Below, piece by piece: positions 1-12,146 of a stretch of 64,000 nt of DNA. Source of the stretch: Dillenia suffruticosa (lineage: Eukaryota; Streptophyta; Magnoliopsida; Dilleniales; Dilleniaceae). How positions within the stretch are numbered: the stretch's first letter is position 1; every line of letters starts with the position of its first letter. The position numbers were made by a program, and so were the translations under genes. The stretch is taken from contig JAVTVX010000012.1 in assembly GCA_033439265.1 (NCBI GenBank), positions 37,016,261 through 37,080,260 on the forward strand, read 5' to 3'. The notes under the pieces were generated by a model. That model made no database searches. It was not told where the DNA came from and worked only from the letters and a program-made list of their open reading frames with translations.

Positions 1-2033
1 TTTTCGATATTGTTGAAAAGCCTAGTTGATTGCTTCAAACAATCCACACATGCTCCCCCCCCCCCCTCCGGGGGCCCTGCATCTAATGCCAATGGACTTT
101 TCTAGTTGAGTAGTGTCATTCTCTTTAAATGCCAAAATCATGATCTGGTTGAAAATATCTTATCTTTCCTTGTCCTTGAGAGCAATAATGAGTGCCTATA
201 AAGTGGTGAGTGACTTGGTATCAAATGGTCCCCCAAAGCACGAGAGGGTTTTGAAGGCGTATGCAAGAGATCCAAACTCACATCATTCACCCCATCTTGT
301 ATATGTTAAATGGTTTTCTTATGATACATAAAATTAAACGTGGTTTTCTTAAATTTCACAATTAGGAAATGCAATCCCATTGTCTCAATCTAAAAATATT
401 AAAAGATTAGAAGATTAATTCTTAGTTGTGTTGACGAGTTTTTGAATTAAAAAAAAATCAAAATTCAAATGCTTGTAAAAAAAAATGAAAGGAAAAGAAA
501 CTAGAGAATGGCCGATGAGTTTCGACTCTAGTGGCATCTTTCTCTTCCCTTTCATATAATAGATTCAAATTCAAATCTCAGTATATATCGAAAAAAAAAG
601 TAGAAAATGGGCATTTTCTTAATTAGACATTTATACCAAAAAAGCAAGCTCTTTTAAAATTCTTATTCTTATCAAAATTGGACAAGCACGTTTTTCGTAC
701 ATATTAAAATTTTCTTCTAATATTTGTGACAATAAACAAAAAAGGATACCCCGTTCTCCTCGGACAAAAAATGCATATCATACATAGAAGATTCTACCCA
801 CCTCGCATCTTGCCCTTCCAAAGGCTTAAAAAAATTGTTTTTTTTTAATATACTCGACTATAAATATATGAAAACTCGATTAATTTTGTTCAAACAATTA
901 TAGAGTTCAATTAAGATGCTGGATCTCCAAATGCTTATTTTTCTATTCGTAAAACTCAAATTTAAAATTTTAATTAAAAAAATTTAATAAGCTATCAGTA
1001 AATCGATAGATCGATAGTAGATTTGAAAAAAAATAGCGTCTAACACGATTTAAGGAAATCTCAACTAAAATTATATAAAATTTTTAATATAGTGATAGTT
1101 AAGTCTATTTTAAAAAATGAATATAAATAAAATAAAAATTTTATATAATTGTATAACATGCGAAATATGTTGTAAATAATCTTGACTCGTCGAGCGATTG
1201 CTAATTTTAGGGGTGTAAAATTTTATGAAAGGTAAAATGACCCCTAAATCAATAACAACCACACGATCATATCCTATGGTCCAAAATTTGGGACGGGACA
1301 GCGTAGACGAAAACGATACAAATGTGCGATCAAAAACAACACATCGGGAAACGACAACACTTTCAATGTATGATGGACCGTCGTTTCGTTGGAGGATTTG
1401 AAAAGCAAGCACACGACCCCCAACATCCTTTCAAAACGCCTCCCATTGCCACGAATTCTTCAAACGCTCTCTCGTCCGCCTGAAACCAAACTAGGACGTC
1501 ATTGGGCCAAGATTTGAGAAGGTCCATTTGAGAGCTCAGATGAGATGAGGAAGAAAAAAGGCAAAAACACCTCATTTGTTGCCACCATTTTGCCAATAAA
1601 AGAGAGACTTTGCAAATGTAAACCTTTGTATCAGCCTAGGTGAGAACATTTTTCTTCTTCCTCTTCCTTCTTTTTTTTAATAAGTTTTAGAGTTGTCTTT
1701 CTAAAGAGTCCAAATTGAGTTGAAGAACAAATCAAATAGAAAAACCAACAACCTACGGGTCCAAATGACAGAAAATTAAACTCTTTTAAATAAAATCTCA
1801 AATTTAAATTTTAAAAATAAAAAAATAGGTAACGAAAAAACCAACTCATAGATTGATCCTTACAGTTGTTCGAATCAGATTAGTCAAATTTTTTAATACC
1901 AATGTTCAAATACTAAAAAAAAGTCAATGGAAAAAATCTTTCGGAATAACACTAAACTTTGATTTGGATTCAAGTAGGGAAACAATTGACTAAAAAGGGT
2001 TAAAAATCATATTTAACGGGACAAATTTTCAAC
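1..2033. other. Intergenic, left edge
   Basis: AT-rich DNA with no supported gene. The short open frames here lack family resemblance. It holds a C12 tract followed by a G5 tract near 55-77 and one small SINE (512-600, listed separately). The 3' untranslated region of the RhoGDI gene presumably lies just below 2034. Confidence 0.6.
512..600 (+). mobile_element. tRNA-like micro-SINE, copy 1
   Basis: An 89-bp insert ends in an A9 tract and is flanked by TAGAGAATGG (502-511) and TAGAAAATGG (601-610), a 10-bp target duplication with one mismatch. Inside are a pol III A-box-like GACTCTAGTGGCA (524-536) and a B-box-like ATTCAAATCTC (569-579). It resembles the copy at 26556-26638. Assignment as a SINE is inferred from the box pair, A tail and duplication. 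Confidence 0.6.
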
Positions 2034-3558
2034 TCAATGCCAATCTCTCCTGATATCAAATGTGTAGTTGATCTCCAGGTAGCACCTTTTGTCATCATCC
2101 AGAAACTGCCATGATAGTGAGAACAAATCAAAAGAAAACACTGTTAGAATCTTGTCTCTTGGGTCTCAAACAATGGAGCTTGCCAATCATACAAGAGCAA
2201 TGCAAACAATAGCTCCTCCACCAAGTACAATTCACTATCATAATCATTGTAAAGACAAGAGGAAACCCCATATTTTCTTTGGGAATTAACCATTTGTTGG
2301 GATAAAGCAAAATTCCTTTGAATTTTCTCATAAATTAAGGTGGTAATTAATGTTGGAATTAGTTAGATTAGAACGACTATTCTGCATAGCCAAAATCAAT
2401 CTTAAATGCAAAGACGAGTTCAAAATGGTCATGAAGATTAGAGTGTTTTCTTTTATTACATAACAAAAACCATTTAAATTATTTTTTTTTTTAAAAAAAA
2501 GGTGAATCAAATATTAACTACACAATAATATGCATGGCATGTAAAGGTATTTTGATTGAGCATAACCTTTGTTTTAGCTGAATATGATCCCCTGACTAAG
2601 ATGCCAGATGGAGTAGTGTCTTCAGGCAGTTCATGGGTGTAAGGCTCTGGCTGAGGACTGAATGTTCCTAGCATATTTTTTGAACTATCCACTGCCATTA
2701 AACAAACATCTCACATCACAAAATATCCATTTGAACGGTTCCACAACTTAAAAATCCAAATTTTAGAGAGAGAGAGAGAGAGAACCTTTCACGCCAGTTT
2801 TCCAAACAGTATTAACGCATTTGAGACCTGAGACAATGTTATTGGTGACCTGAAAAGTGAATTTGAGACTATAATGGCTGCCTTCCTTCAAGGTAAACCA
2901 CAAGCCTTTGGGTTTTCCGTCCTCAGGAATTGCAAGAACATTATCTGGTCTACCGGGTGATTTGATTACAAGGGTCAGGATTTTCACATCTGGTTCTAGA
3001 TTTTCTACAAAACCCACAGAAATGAATCACATTGTCAGAATCCCCAAGTAATATACAATATATATATACAGAGAGAGAGAGAGAGAGATTGAGCAAAAAA
3101 GAAAATGGTTTACCTCCTACAGAATTTACGTCCACACTCCCAAGAAGTTGTTCCTTCCACCTTCTCAAGCTCTCATCGTCCTAATTTCTCAAAACCCCAC
3201 CATTGGGGAGAGAGAGAGAGAGAGAGATCAGAAAAAACACGTAGAAGATTATATAAAGAAAAGAAAAAGAAATGTAGCATTGGGTGGGGAGAAAGAGACA
3301 AACCTTATCCTTCTCCAATTGTTCCTTAAGAGTGAATTGAGGACCCAATTGCAATTTCCCTTCAACATCTTCATCATCTTCCTCTTCCTCAGTTGTGTAT
3401 ATAGAACTTCCACTCATATTTCTTTGAATCTTAGTGTCACCCTCATCAACCTTGTCTTCTTTTTCATTTCCTTCAACACCAACAACAACCTCTCCGCTCT
3501 TGCCATCGGAACCCATGTTGCTTTTGGAACTTGACACAACTCCAATAGCCAAAGACAT
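2034..3558 (-). CDS. Rho GDP-dissociation inhibitor (RhoGDI)
   Basis: Cytosolic chaperone that extracts prenylated ROP/Rac GTPases from membranes and holds them in the GDP form; plant members restrict root-hair and tip-growth sites. Five exons on the minus strand: 3558-3304, 3180-3114, 3004-2786, 2691-2567 and 2105-2034. All junctions are GT/AG and phases fit, giving 245 residues, the usual plant RhoGDI length. Residues 1-60 are an acidic, variable arm. The core has LGPQFTLKEQLEKDK, SLRRWKEQLLGSVDVNSVGE, an immunoglobulin-like fold with KPKGLWFTLKEGSHY and LGTFSPQPEPY, and the C-terminal LEINYTFDIRRDW. The start at MSLAIG was chosen over ATG 3567 because plant homologues begin MSL. GA runs sit in introns 1, 2 and 3 and upstream. 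It could equally be called SCN1-like. Confidence 0.95.
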
Positions 3559-3647
3559 TAATATCAATTAACCATTCAAAAAACTTGCCAAAATGTCTTA
3601 CAAATGTAGGAAATATGGAAAGCTACCAAAAACCCACAAGGGAAGGG

Positions 3648-3650
<3 letters not shown>

Positions 3651-3686
<36 letters not shown>
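3651..3686. repeat. (AG)18 microsatellite upstream of RhoGDI
   Basis: Perfect AG dinucleotide run about 95 bp upstream of the RhoGDI start codon, probably in the leader or core promoter. Such GA tracts bind BPC/GAGA factors in plants; that role here is inference. Confidence 0.9.
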
Positions 3687-3688
<2 letters not shown>

Positions 3689-3903
3689 TAGTAGAGGGAA
3701 GAGAATCTCTATAATGACCAAAGGAAAAATGAGAGAGAAACCATTATAATATAAGGTTAAGATGGAAACATGAGAAAAAAAGGTAAGATGGGTCAAAGTA
3801 TCCGGCTAACTTTAAATTAAATAAATAAATAAATAACACCAAACCCCAAGATGGATCAAGCATTAACTCTTAGAAAGAGGGGGGAGAATGCACAATACAC
3901 GCG

Positions 3904-3908
<5 letters not shown>

Positions 3909-3946
<38 letters not shown>
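3909..3946. repeat. (AG)19 microsatellite
   Basis: Second perfect AG run upstream of RhoGDI, about 350 bp from its start codon. Confidence 0.9.
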
Positions 3947-3950
<4 letters not shown>

Positions 3951-4604
3951 GTTTTATGAAGTATAAAGAAAACAGGAAATGGTCATGTGGTGATCCGAAA
4001 TTTTTTATCCATGAAGATGAGAGAGAGAGCGAGAAAGAGAGAGATGGGGAAGATCGTGAAGGTCCCTAGGCTGCAAAATACATAACGTGTACAGCTTGAA
4101 TTGGGCGGACGAAAGATACCCTTTGACCATGTCCCACTATTGAACGTGTGAGAGCTTTCACCGTCATTTTTTTGTTGAATCTTCAGATTGAGGAAGAAAA
4201 ATTTTGTCCACCAGAATCTATATCAGAAACAAGCTTTCACTATCATTACATTACACTCTTCGATACATTTATTTCATTATAATAATTGGTGGGTTTAACA
4301 CCAACGCAGATATTAGGGGCCTATCCTTTTTGTTTTATCTACATTTTTGGTAACTGAAGATAGCATCCTAGGACCTAGGTCCCATGTTTAAGGATATAGA
4401 GGGTCTCCCTCTGGTGGTCCAATCTCCGAACAAGCCAACAATGTTCTACTGTGGTGATTTTGTACTCATCAGTCTGCTGTTTGCTGGAAGTATGGACACT
4501 AGGTCATCAGAGGATAAATTGGAAGCATGTTTTTTTTCCAGATTTATGAATAATGATATTATATATGTGTTTATCTCTTTTTTTTTATGCTAATATGTGT
4601 TTAT

Positions 4605-4607
<3 letters not shown>

Positions 4608-4640
<33 letters not shown>
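4608..4640. repeat. (GT)n microsatellite
   Basis: Perfect GT run of about 33 bp in intergenic DNA. Confidence 0.9.
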
Positions 4641-4642
<2 letters not shown>

Positions 4643-6124
4643 ATAGTCGAGCAAATCTAACTTGGTGTGATTTTATTGATTGAAAATCGGACCATGCACT
4701 TCTAACATCAAGTTTGACATTACAATGTTGCTTTCTGTTTTGGAACCTAGGAGATAGATCTTGCCTAGCAATTCAAGAAAGATGAAACCATTTAAAACTA
4801 AGCTCTTGACATAATTGGGTCATATGGGCATTAGATCAATACAGAGTTTATCTTGCCAAGTAGGAAGAAGAACACTAAATCCACATGGATACTCGAGTCA
4901 ATGAATGAAAAGCATTTCAAATTGGGGGAGATCCTCAGTTTTAAGATGACAATCCGCTGGGATAATTTCTTAGTTGTTTGTCTCCATATTTAGGTAATGT
5001 TTAGACCTGTATTTGGTAAGTAAAATACTGAGATTCAAGGGGCTTTTAAACCCTTCTTATTCTCTAATCTTTTCATCTCTTGCATTCTATTTTCTCCCCT
5101 CCCATGGGGGTTCCCCATAAGTAAAATTGATTTCAGGTTGTTTCCCAATGTCATGTGAAATACCCCCAACAAACCCCAGAGAAAGTTCACATCAGCCACT
5201 CATCAAAATTTGAGTGACGAATTTTTCATTTGCTTCTTGGTTTCCAAATCTAAGAATAAAACATTATTTTCTCTCTCATCTCTCTCTCTGAAATGACATT
5301 GCAGCAGAACTAATCTCAACAGTTGCGTCACGTGGAGGAATGGCGTCTAGGGGTTTATCCCCCCCCCTCCCCCACGGGGGGGTTGCCGTCCTTACCCCCA
5401 TTATACATGTGCTCTTGCAATACAAATAATCTGAAAACAATCACCTACGAAGTTCCATTAGGAAAAAGAAAAGGGTATTCCAAAAAGTGTCAGCGTACAG
5501 AGCTAGACCATGTGTATCACTTCATGTTGCAACTATGTGAACAACAAATTGGGAAGACGTAGCCCCCTATTACAAGTATCAGTCACTTCTCCACTTCTTC
5601 ACTACTCTCTCTTTAGCAGATGTACGGGGGTAGATCTCCTCCATTTGTGTAGGAGAAAATTCAGCATGACTATTTGGAGATGTGATCTTCATAACAGAGG
5701 ATGTAATGTAAGTTAATGCACTTCTTGTTCCTCTCAAAGCAAACAACAATGGATTGAAGATGGCTGCAAGGATTACTTCACCTTTTGTGAGTATGAGATA
5801 CTGCTAAGGCAGGCAGAAAATGAATAAATTTATAAGAGAGACTATTTAATTAGCAATATCCAAAGAAATATAAAAGAGACAATGGAATGGGAAAAGGTTA
5901 CCATCAAAATAATACCCAGGACAGCAAGGCTGGTTTGTTGGGCTTCTTGCCAAAAAAGGTCGCCATCAGAGCCACCAAATTGTCCACCCCAACCAAACCA
6001 ACCACCTCCACCAGTATCAGCTCCTCCACCCCCGCTATTCTCTTTTCTTAATTTCTTTGTCCCATTTCTAAAACTCATTTTTCTTTCCACCTAAAGCACT
6101 TTCTAGTGCTTTCCTAGCTTCTTC

Positions 6125-9100
6125 CTGCATGAAAAAGTATAGGTCCAAGTGAATGACATTGCTAATGGAAGAGAGGAAGCACTCACTAAAAAAGCATGTG
6201 TTAGCAAGGAGGGTTTGAATCCTCTAAGGGCATGATTCAAATCCACATGCCCTAATCCTTTAAAATAATGCATGCCTAATCTCCACTGAACCTATTCTAG
6301 GGAGAGAGTGCTCGAATAGGAAACCTTTCCTCTCTCAAAGCCATTTAGTATTACATAAATCGGGTGTATTATAGTTATGATCATGTACTGAAGATGGAAT
6401 GGTGCAGCAAGTAGCACATAAATGTGCGGAGAACATCCATGCAAGCAACAAAGCTTCCCCATTCAAATAGATTGCACTACAATAGAGCCTATTAATTTTT
6501 GACTTCTCTGGTTTCCTTATTGTGTATTCTCCTATGCCTCAACAATATTTAATTCCAAAGGCAGGTTATTAGTTATAGCAGATATTTATCTCAGTAATTT
6601 ATTGTTTATGTCAACCTCTCAATGTAGGCCATGCCAGAAAATTCTCTGTTCTTTCTTTCTATGCATTCTAGGTATTAGATTAGGACAAGATTGTTAGGCA
6701 ATTTTATGAGTAACGGTTTTACTGGTTGAAAAGATAAACCAATTATCAATGTTATCGACAATTTGTTCATTACCCACATAGCTCCAAGATCTGTCCTTGC
6801 CTTTTTTCTCTTCCCTTTCTGGTTGTCATTAATTAGCTAGCTTGCCCACACAGTATGGTCATTAAAAAACTCTACCCACTAGAAGAATAGTGGTGGGGGA
6901 AATTATGGTTTTAGCAATAAATTTTGGACATCCTTGTGACAAGCCAACATGAGCATGACTACATTGCAAACATAGGAGGTGATAGCACTTGATCTCTCAT
7001 ACAATTAACTCCAAATTTTCACTCTTTTCCTAAAGTCCTTTATATATGCTTACAGTGCAAGATATAACCCATGAGTCTACTTGATAACGCCCAAGAGCCT
7101 GTCAAGAGTCCAATTTTGAATTTATCATCTTCAATAGCCTGCCCGAAATGCTGGTTAGGGAATTGGTAAGATTGGAAGAAAGAAAACAATCTAGGAACCT
7201 AATGCTGTTCTTTTCTCTTAAACTGGCCAACCAACAAACAATGTCCTAATAACTTTCCTGAAAGTCATGATCTGTATTCAAATTGGGCTTGAATCCCTTT
7301 TTGACACTTAAACAACTGCCAGAAACCATTTATGGCCCCTGAGTTATCAAAGCACTCTTAAGGTATCTAAATTACAAAAGTAGTGACACCTTTTGGTCCT
7401 TTGGTTAGTTTGATTCTTAGTCAAATACACTAGGCTCTTAACTACTGCATGCCATTGCCATGTCATCAAAAATGCTAATATGAAATATCCATGACATCAA
7501 AATTTAAAATTAAAAAAATCAAAAATTTTATTTTTTTAAAAATATTTCTATTTTTCAAATTCAAAAATCCACAATTTTTCTTAAAAAATTAATTTCACTT
7601 AATAAACCAAATTATAACCATAGATAACGTCGTTTTGGGGTCAAGTGTTGCATGTGTCGCTTGTATAATCCCCAAAACAAGAGGATCACGTACAGCACGT
7701 GACCGAACTCCCCCCCCCCCGGGGGGCCCCCAAACATCTCTCTAATTTTTTCTTTTTACTTTCTTTTTCTGGTTAATTAGGTGAAATTAACTTTTTTAAA
7801 GAAAAATCATGGATTTTTGAAAGTTTTCAAAAATTGAAAAGAAAATTTTGAATTCCTAAATTTTAATCAAAGAAATCAAGAGACCACAAGTGTCATTTTT
7901 TTTTCCATAGTTTAGGTACCATAAATTTGTTCTTAGAAGTTCAAGGGTCAAATGCGATTCTTGGTCATAATTTAGGGGTCAAAAAGTGATTTAACCTTCA
8001 AATTAATAACAAAAATGAAAACTACAATCTCTTAACGATGGGCCGTTCCTCCAAAACAAGTAAAGCCATTTTCATGAAAAGTGTTCTCTATTCATTTCTA
8101 GTGAAACAGATTAACAAGTTAAACAAAACTATTCAGGCATTCATTTCATTTCATGTGTTTGTTCTTGCATAGCTAGTTGATATAATTGTGAAATTTAACT
8201 TATTATACTTCCCACACAACCCCCTCCCCCACCCACTCCAGAAGGAGTTGGTACATAATCACAATCTTCATCTTCCAATAAATTACTTTCAACTTTCAAA
8301 GATCTAGAAGAGATTCTTAGACGGGTAAGATTTAGGTTTTATATGCTTTTACCTTCAATAATCCGCAACTGCTTTCATGCACCTTGGAATGATTTAGATG
8401 GTCATATGGCACTGTCAACAAGAACCGAGTAGTGGGACTAGGATTTTAATTTTCATTCCTTCAGCTCAATGACACCTAGAGTTGACTTATCTATTTACTT
8501 CAACTATTAGTGTTAGTTCCCCGACAGCTTCGCAAAATCTTCAACAACAAACTTATGGGTTAGGCTTTCAAGAAACAAGTGTTGCTAAACCACACTTTGG
8601 AAAGTAACTGCTTTACGTTTAAATCCCTCCACTAGACTTGAAGCCTTTCTCCTTTGAAAGAATTTCCATGATTGATACTGCCAGGTCCTATTGCTTGTCC
8701 AATAAAGACTTAAAAATTAAGTGAAATCAACCATTTTCAATAAAGCTTCAAAATTGACCCAAGTAACCCCCACCATTTTTCCAGAATCAGAGAGCTCATC
8801 TTATATCACACTGATGTATATACTGGATGGAACTAGACCCTTCTCATTGTCCTTGAACACACTTCACATTCAAGTAAAGCCACTTTATCCGACAAAGTTG
8901 CAGAATCAGATTGAAATGCCTCAGCAGTTTTTCACTGATTGGGTGGGCTAAAAGTTCATCTTACGTGCATCGAGTGATATTTACAAAACCAATGATTTTG
9001 TGGTTTTTGTATACAGCTCCTTTGTGAAAGCATTCATAGAATAAGTAAAGCACTTTCCTCTCTTTAAGCCCTGGTTGCACAATCAAGTCAAACTTGTCTA

Positions 9101-9499
9101 GAATTCCAATGCCCATCAACTTTCCTCACTCTAAGACTTCCCTTTCGCCATTTCACCAAACACCTTCTGCTCTATACATGTGGACACCAACCAAAACAAC
9201 TTTAGAACAACTCAACAAACACTGCACCCAATTCTTACATAACAACAAGAGACCCCATAAATAAGCAAGAAAATATTGACAATTCCAACGCCTAATTCTC
9301 TATTATCACTCCTAGTTTCACTTGCCTACTTCATAAAAACACTATTTTTACCCATTTTGGTCATGAAATTTTTAAATTTTTTATCTATATACAGTTGAAT
9401 AGAGCCAGCACCACAAAACAACAAATTAAACCACCAAAACAATGAAGATCGAAACAATAAGGGGAAAAACAGAGAACCCAGTTGGGGAATTGAAGTTAC
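6125..9499 (-). other. Large intron 1 of the plastid protein gene
   Basis: A 3.4-kb intron between the transit-peptide exon and the mature part. It contains the Mutator-like element at 7286-7996. The rest is AT-rich with no supported gene; the 76-codon open frame at 8721-8951 resembles nothing I know. Confidence 0.65.
7286..7996. mobile_element. Non-autonomous Mutator-like element with long terminal inverted repeats
   Basis: The left end GGCTTGAATCCCTTTTTGAC matches the inverted right end GGTTAAATCACTTTTTGAC, and the similarity continues inward for roughly 300 bp per arm. Flanking TTCAAATTG (7277-7285) and TTCAAATTA (7997-8005) form a 9-bp target duplication with one mismatch. No transposase is present. 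The centre carries CACGTG and a C11-G6-C5 tract (7710-7731). Long inverted ends plus a 9-bp duplication fit the MULE superfamily. Confidence 0.65.
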
Positions 9500-9691
9500 C
9501 TGTCTGCGACCATCGGAGAAAAGGCAAGAAAATCTACCATCGGTATTGAGCTTCTGCTGCAGAGAACCCCACTTGTTCCTCGGATTTGGAAGATGGGTTT
9601 TGCTGCAAAGTTCGAGATGTGTCAAGGAAGAAGAGCCATTAAGGTTGACGCTTAAGCATGGAAGACGAATCTTTAGAAGATGTTGAGTCAT

Positions 9692-11985
9692 CGTCTTCGC
9701 AACATTCACGGGTTGTTCGTTTGGATGCGCTGATGCTTTGCTAATATCAAACAAGTCTGAATTCTGAAACGGCCTGCCCGAGATTTTTAAAATTATAATT
9801 AACGAAAACAAAATAATTTCTTCAATATTAAAAAAAATGTAATATTTTTAATTAAATAAAAATATTTATAAAAAATAAAATATTTTACAAATATATATAA
9901 TATTACTATAATAATTATTTTTGTTTTGAAATTTTTTTTTAACCTTCCAACTTTGAATATGGTTGGGATATTTTTTTTTTTTGGTACCATGTTTTGGACC
10001 CGGTATCTGGAGTTTCGCCCTGACTAATCCGGATCGACCACTGCAGTGGCTCCTTTTCGAAGGGCGGGTCTCCCAACGGGGAACGCCCCATACACATAAG
10101 GGCTCGATATTCTCGATAAGAATTGAATCTCGATCATGATTAAAGAAACTCGACTTCACATTCAGTTAAACCAACGAATATGCCCCATCAGGACATCGGT
10201 CAGAGCTCCTCATTGAGCCTCTTGAGCCCCATCGGAGTTGATTGGACCTCCATTGAAATTTGATCAATATAGAAAATATTAGCTTGACTTTCATCATGGC
10301 ATCTATCTTATAAATTTACTTGATTCACGTAACATATTTGCCATCCTTATTTATTATTTTTTATTTTATATCATAAACTATCTTGATCATTTATGTATAT
10401 TAGAATATATTATATATCAAAATCAAATTAATAAAATAATTTTTTATTTTTTATTTTTTATTTTTATATTTATATATTTATGATAATAAAATTTTTATAT
10501 AAAACAAAATTATTGTAATAATTAATTAAAAAATATAAAAAATTAAAATTTATATTGTTATATTATTTCCACCTCTAACGTAATACCAAAGTCATGTTTA
10601 TATTTCTTCTTTCAATATAATTGACCGTTATCATTATAATTTAGTAAAAAATCTAAGCTTACAACTTGATTATACATTTTCTCAAACTTATTCCAGCCCT
10701 ACAGCCATAATACACATGTGCTACCTTTCTTCTTGATGTGTTCCTATGAGTCACACGAAACCCTAAGATAGTTTTATAGAGGAGAATGACTTACCTTAAA
10801 AGTAGATTAATTCTCTTTCTTGATCATCTTTGAATTAAATTAAAAACCGGGATTCAATAGAACGTTGGTAACGGTAACACCTCATCTTTGATCAACTTTC
10901 TTGATCATCTTTTTTCTTAGTGGGGAAGAACACTGACACCTCACACAAAAATTTAGGATTCGAGTTTTGGTAATGGTAAAAACAATGTTGGAAGAGTTCC
11001 CTTCCGATTGAAACACGATAGCAATTCGGTCGAAATTAATCGGAATAAATTTTCAGATATTCAGTGATAGACCAAGTTCAGGAAACTAAAAAAAAGTTAG
11101 TCCACTAAAATTTTAATCTATACGAATGAAATTACCTACAACATATGAGGAGGATAATAGATGTAAATTCCATTTTTCCCTAGCATTATTAGCAATTTCA
11201 AATAGAAAAATACTTCAAAATTCAAAGCTCTAGTCATCAACTTTATTGACATTACTATGGGAGGGTTGACAAAAATTAAAATGGACACTAAAAAGATTGT
11301 AGTAGATAGATTCAAAACTTCAAATCACATTACTTCATTTTTCCCGAAGTGTCTTTTATTTCTTTATTAATATATATATATATATATATATATTAATCTT
11401 TTGTGAAGTTGTTAACTTAGGTTTCTCCATCAAATTTTGCAATTTTAACATTAATCTTTTGTTCCCCCCAGTGGTTGACCAAACCAAACCACACCATAGA
11501 GTTTCGATTTCTTCTTCCCAACAATGTATGGTATGGATGTCCTACGTTGTTTCTCTAAACGTATTTTTCGGTAATATATTAACTTTCTTATTTATGATTA
11601 TTTTAAATAAGAGAAAATATTTACAAAACAAAAAAGAGTGGCTTGGTTGCAGCGATGTTCTCGTCTTCTCTCGAGGGAGGGAAGTATGAAAATTGAAAAA
11701 TTTCACAATTCCAATTCAAATCGAAGTGTCAGCAGAAGAGGAGAAACGTTTCAAATTTCAGTTCAAATTCTCGGCCTTTTCAAAAACCCCCGACCCCACA
11801 ATTTTATCTTTATTCTTTTATTATCTGTAACAACTTTATTTGAAACACTTTACTCCAGAAACGAGGACAATCATGTCATTTCACTTCAGCTCACCCTAAA
11901 TATCTTATGGGAGGGGTACTTTTGTCATTTCGTTGGGATATAAAGTGACAGACAGAGAAAGGGAAGAGAGAGATAGACACAGACG

Positions 11986-12025
<40 letters not shown>

Positions 12026-12044
12026 ACAGGTGAGAGGGAGACGC

Positions 12045-12101
<57 letters not shown>

Positions 12102-12146
12102 GAGAGCCGTTTAAGAGTCGGTTTTTACGGTTATGAAGGAGAAGCT
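9692..12146. other. Divergent intergenic region between the plastid protein gene and the SWIB gene
   Basis: AT-rich DNA shared by two divergently transcribed genes. A GC-richer segment at about 10000-10260 looks like a transposon relic, with tRNA-like wording such as TTGAATCTCG, but no ends could be set. An AT-rich stretch at 10340-10570 resembles 47190-47360. A (TA)n run lies at about 11371-11394, and GA runs lie at 11994-12024 and 12050-12098. Confidence 0.55.
11994..12098. repeat. GA microsatellite pair in the SWIB gene leader
   Basis: Two AG runs (11994-12024 and 12050-12098) lie 49-150 bp before the SWIB start codon. The frame from an ATG at 12030 runs through the second run as Arg-Glu repeats straight into the SWIB coding frame. 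Confidence 0.9.

Larger units (their letters stand above)
3559..5578. other. Intergenic between RhoGDI and the plastid protein gene
   Basis: Promoter side of RhoGDI, then the 3' side of the next minus-strand gene. It contains two GA microsatellites (3651-3686, 3909-3946), a GT repeat (4608-4640) and a C-run followed by a G-run at about 5359-5392. No further gene was recognised. Confidence 0.6.
5579..9691 (-). pseudogene. Small plastid-targeted membrane protein gene, middle exon disrupted
   Basis: Three exons on the minus strand: 9691-9500, 6124-5902 and 5800-5579. Exon 1 (64 codons) looks like a chloroplast transit peptide, rich in Ser, Leu, Asn and basic residues. Exon 2 opens with EEARKALESALGGKKNEF and closes with a Gly-rich GGGGWFGWGGQFGG block and FWQEAQQTSLAVLGIILM. 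Exon 3 gives YLILTKGEVILAAIFNPLLF, a membrane segment, then a hydrophilic tail. I recognise this as a conserved plant chloroplast membrane protein of unknown role. Exons 1 and 3 are multiples of three, but exon 2 is 223 nt: a TAG (6070-6068) stands where a Glu codon is expected, and the frame shifts before the Gly block. An alternative acceptor after 6091 would give an open 200-codon model but would lose the conserved N-terminal block. It may be a decayed copy or an assembly error. Confidence 0.75.

Noticed and set aside
6180-6310. Possible SINE with TTTGAATCC and GATTCAAATCC
   Set aside because: No A tail and no flanking duplication.
10000-10260. GC-rich block with tRNA-like wording
   Set aside because: Looks like a transposon relic, but I could find neither duplicated flanks nor a tail, so no element is called.
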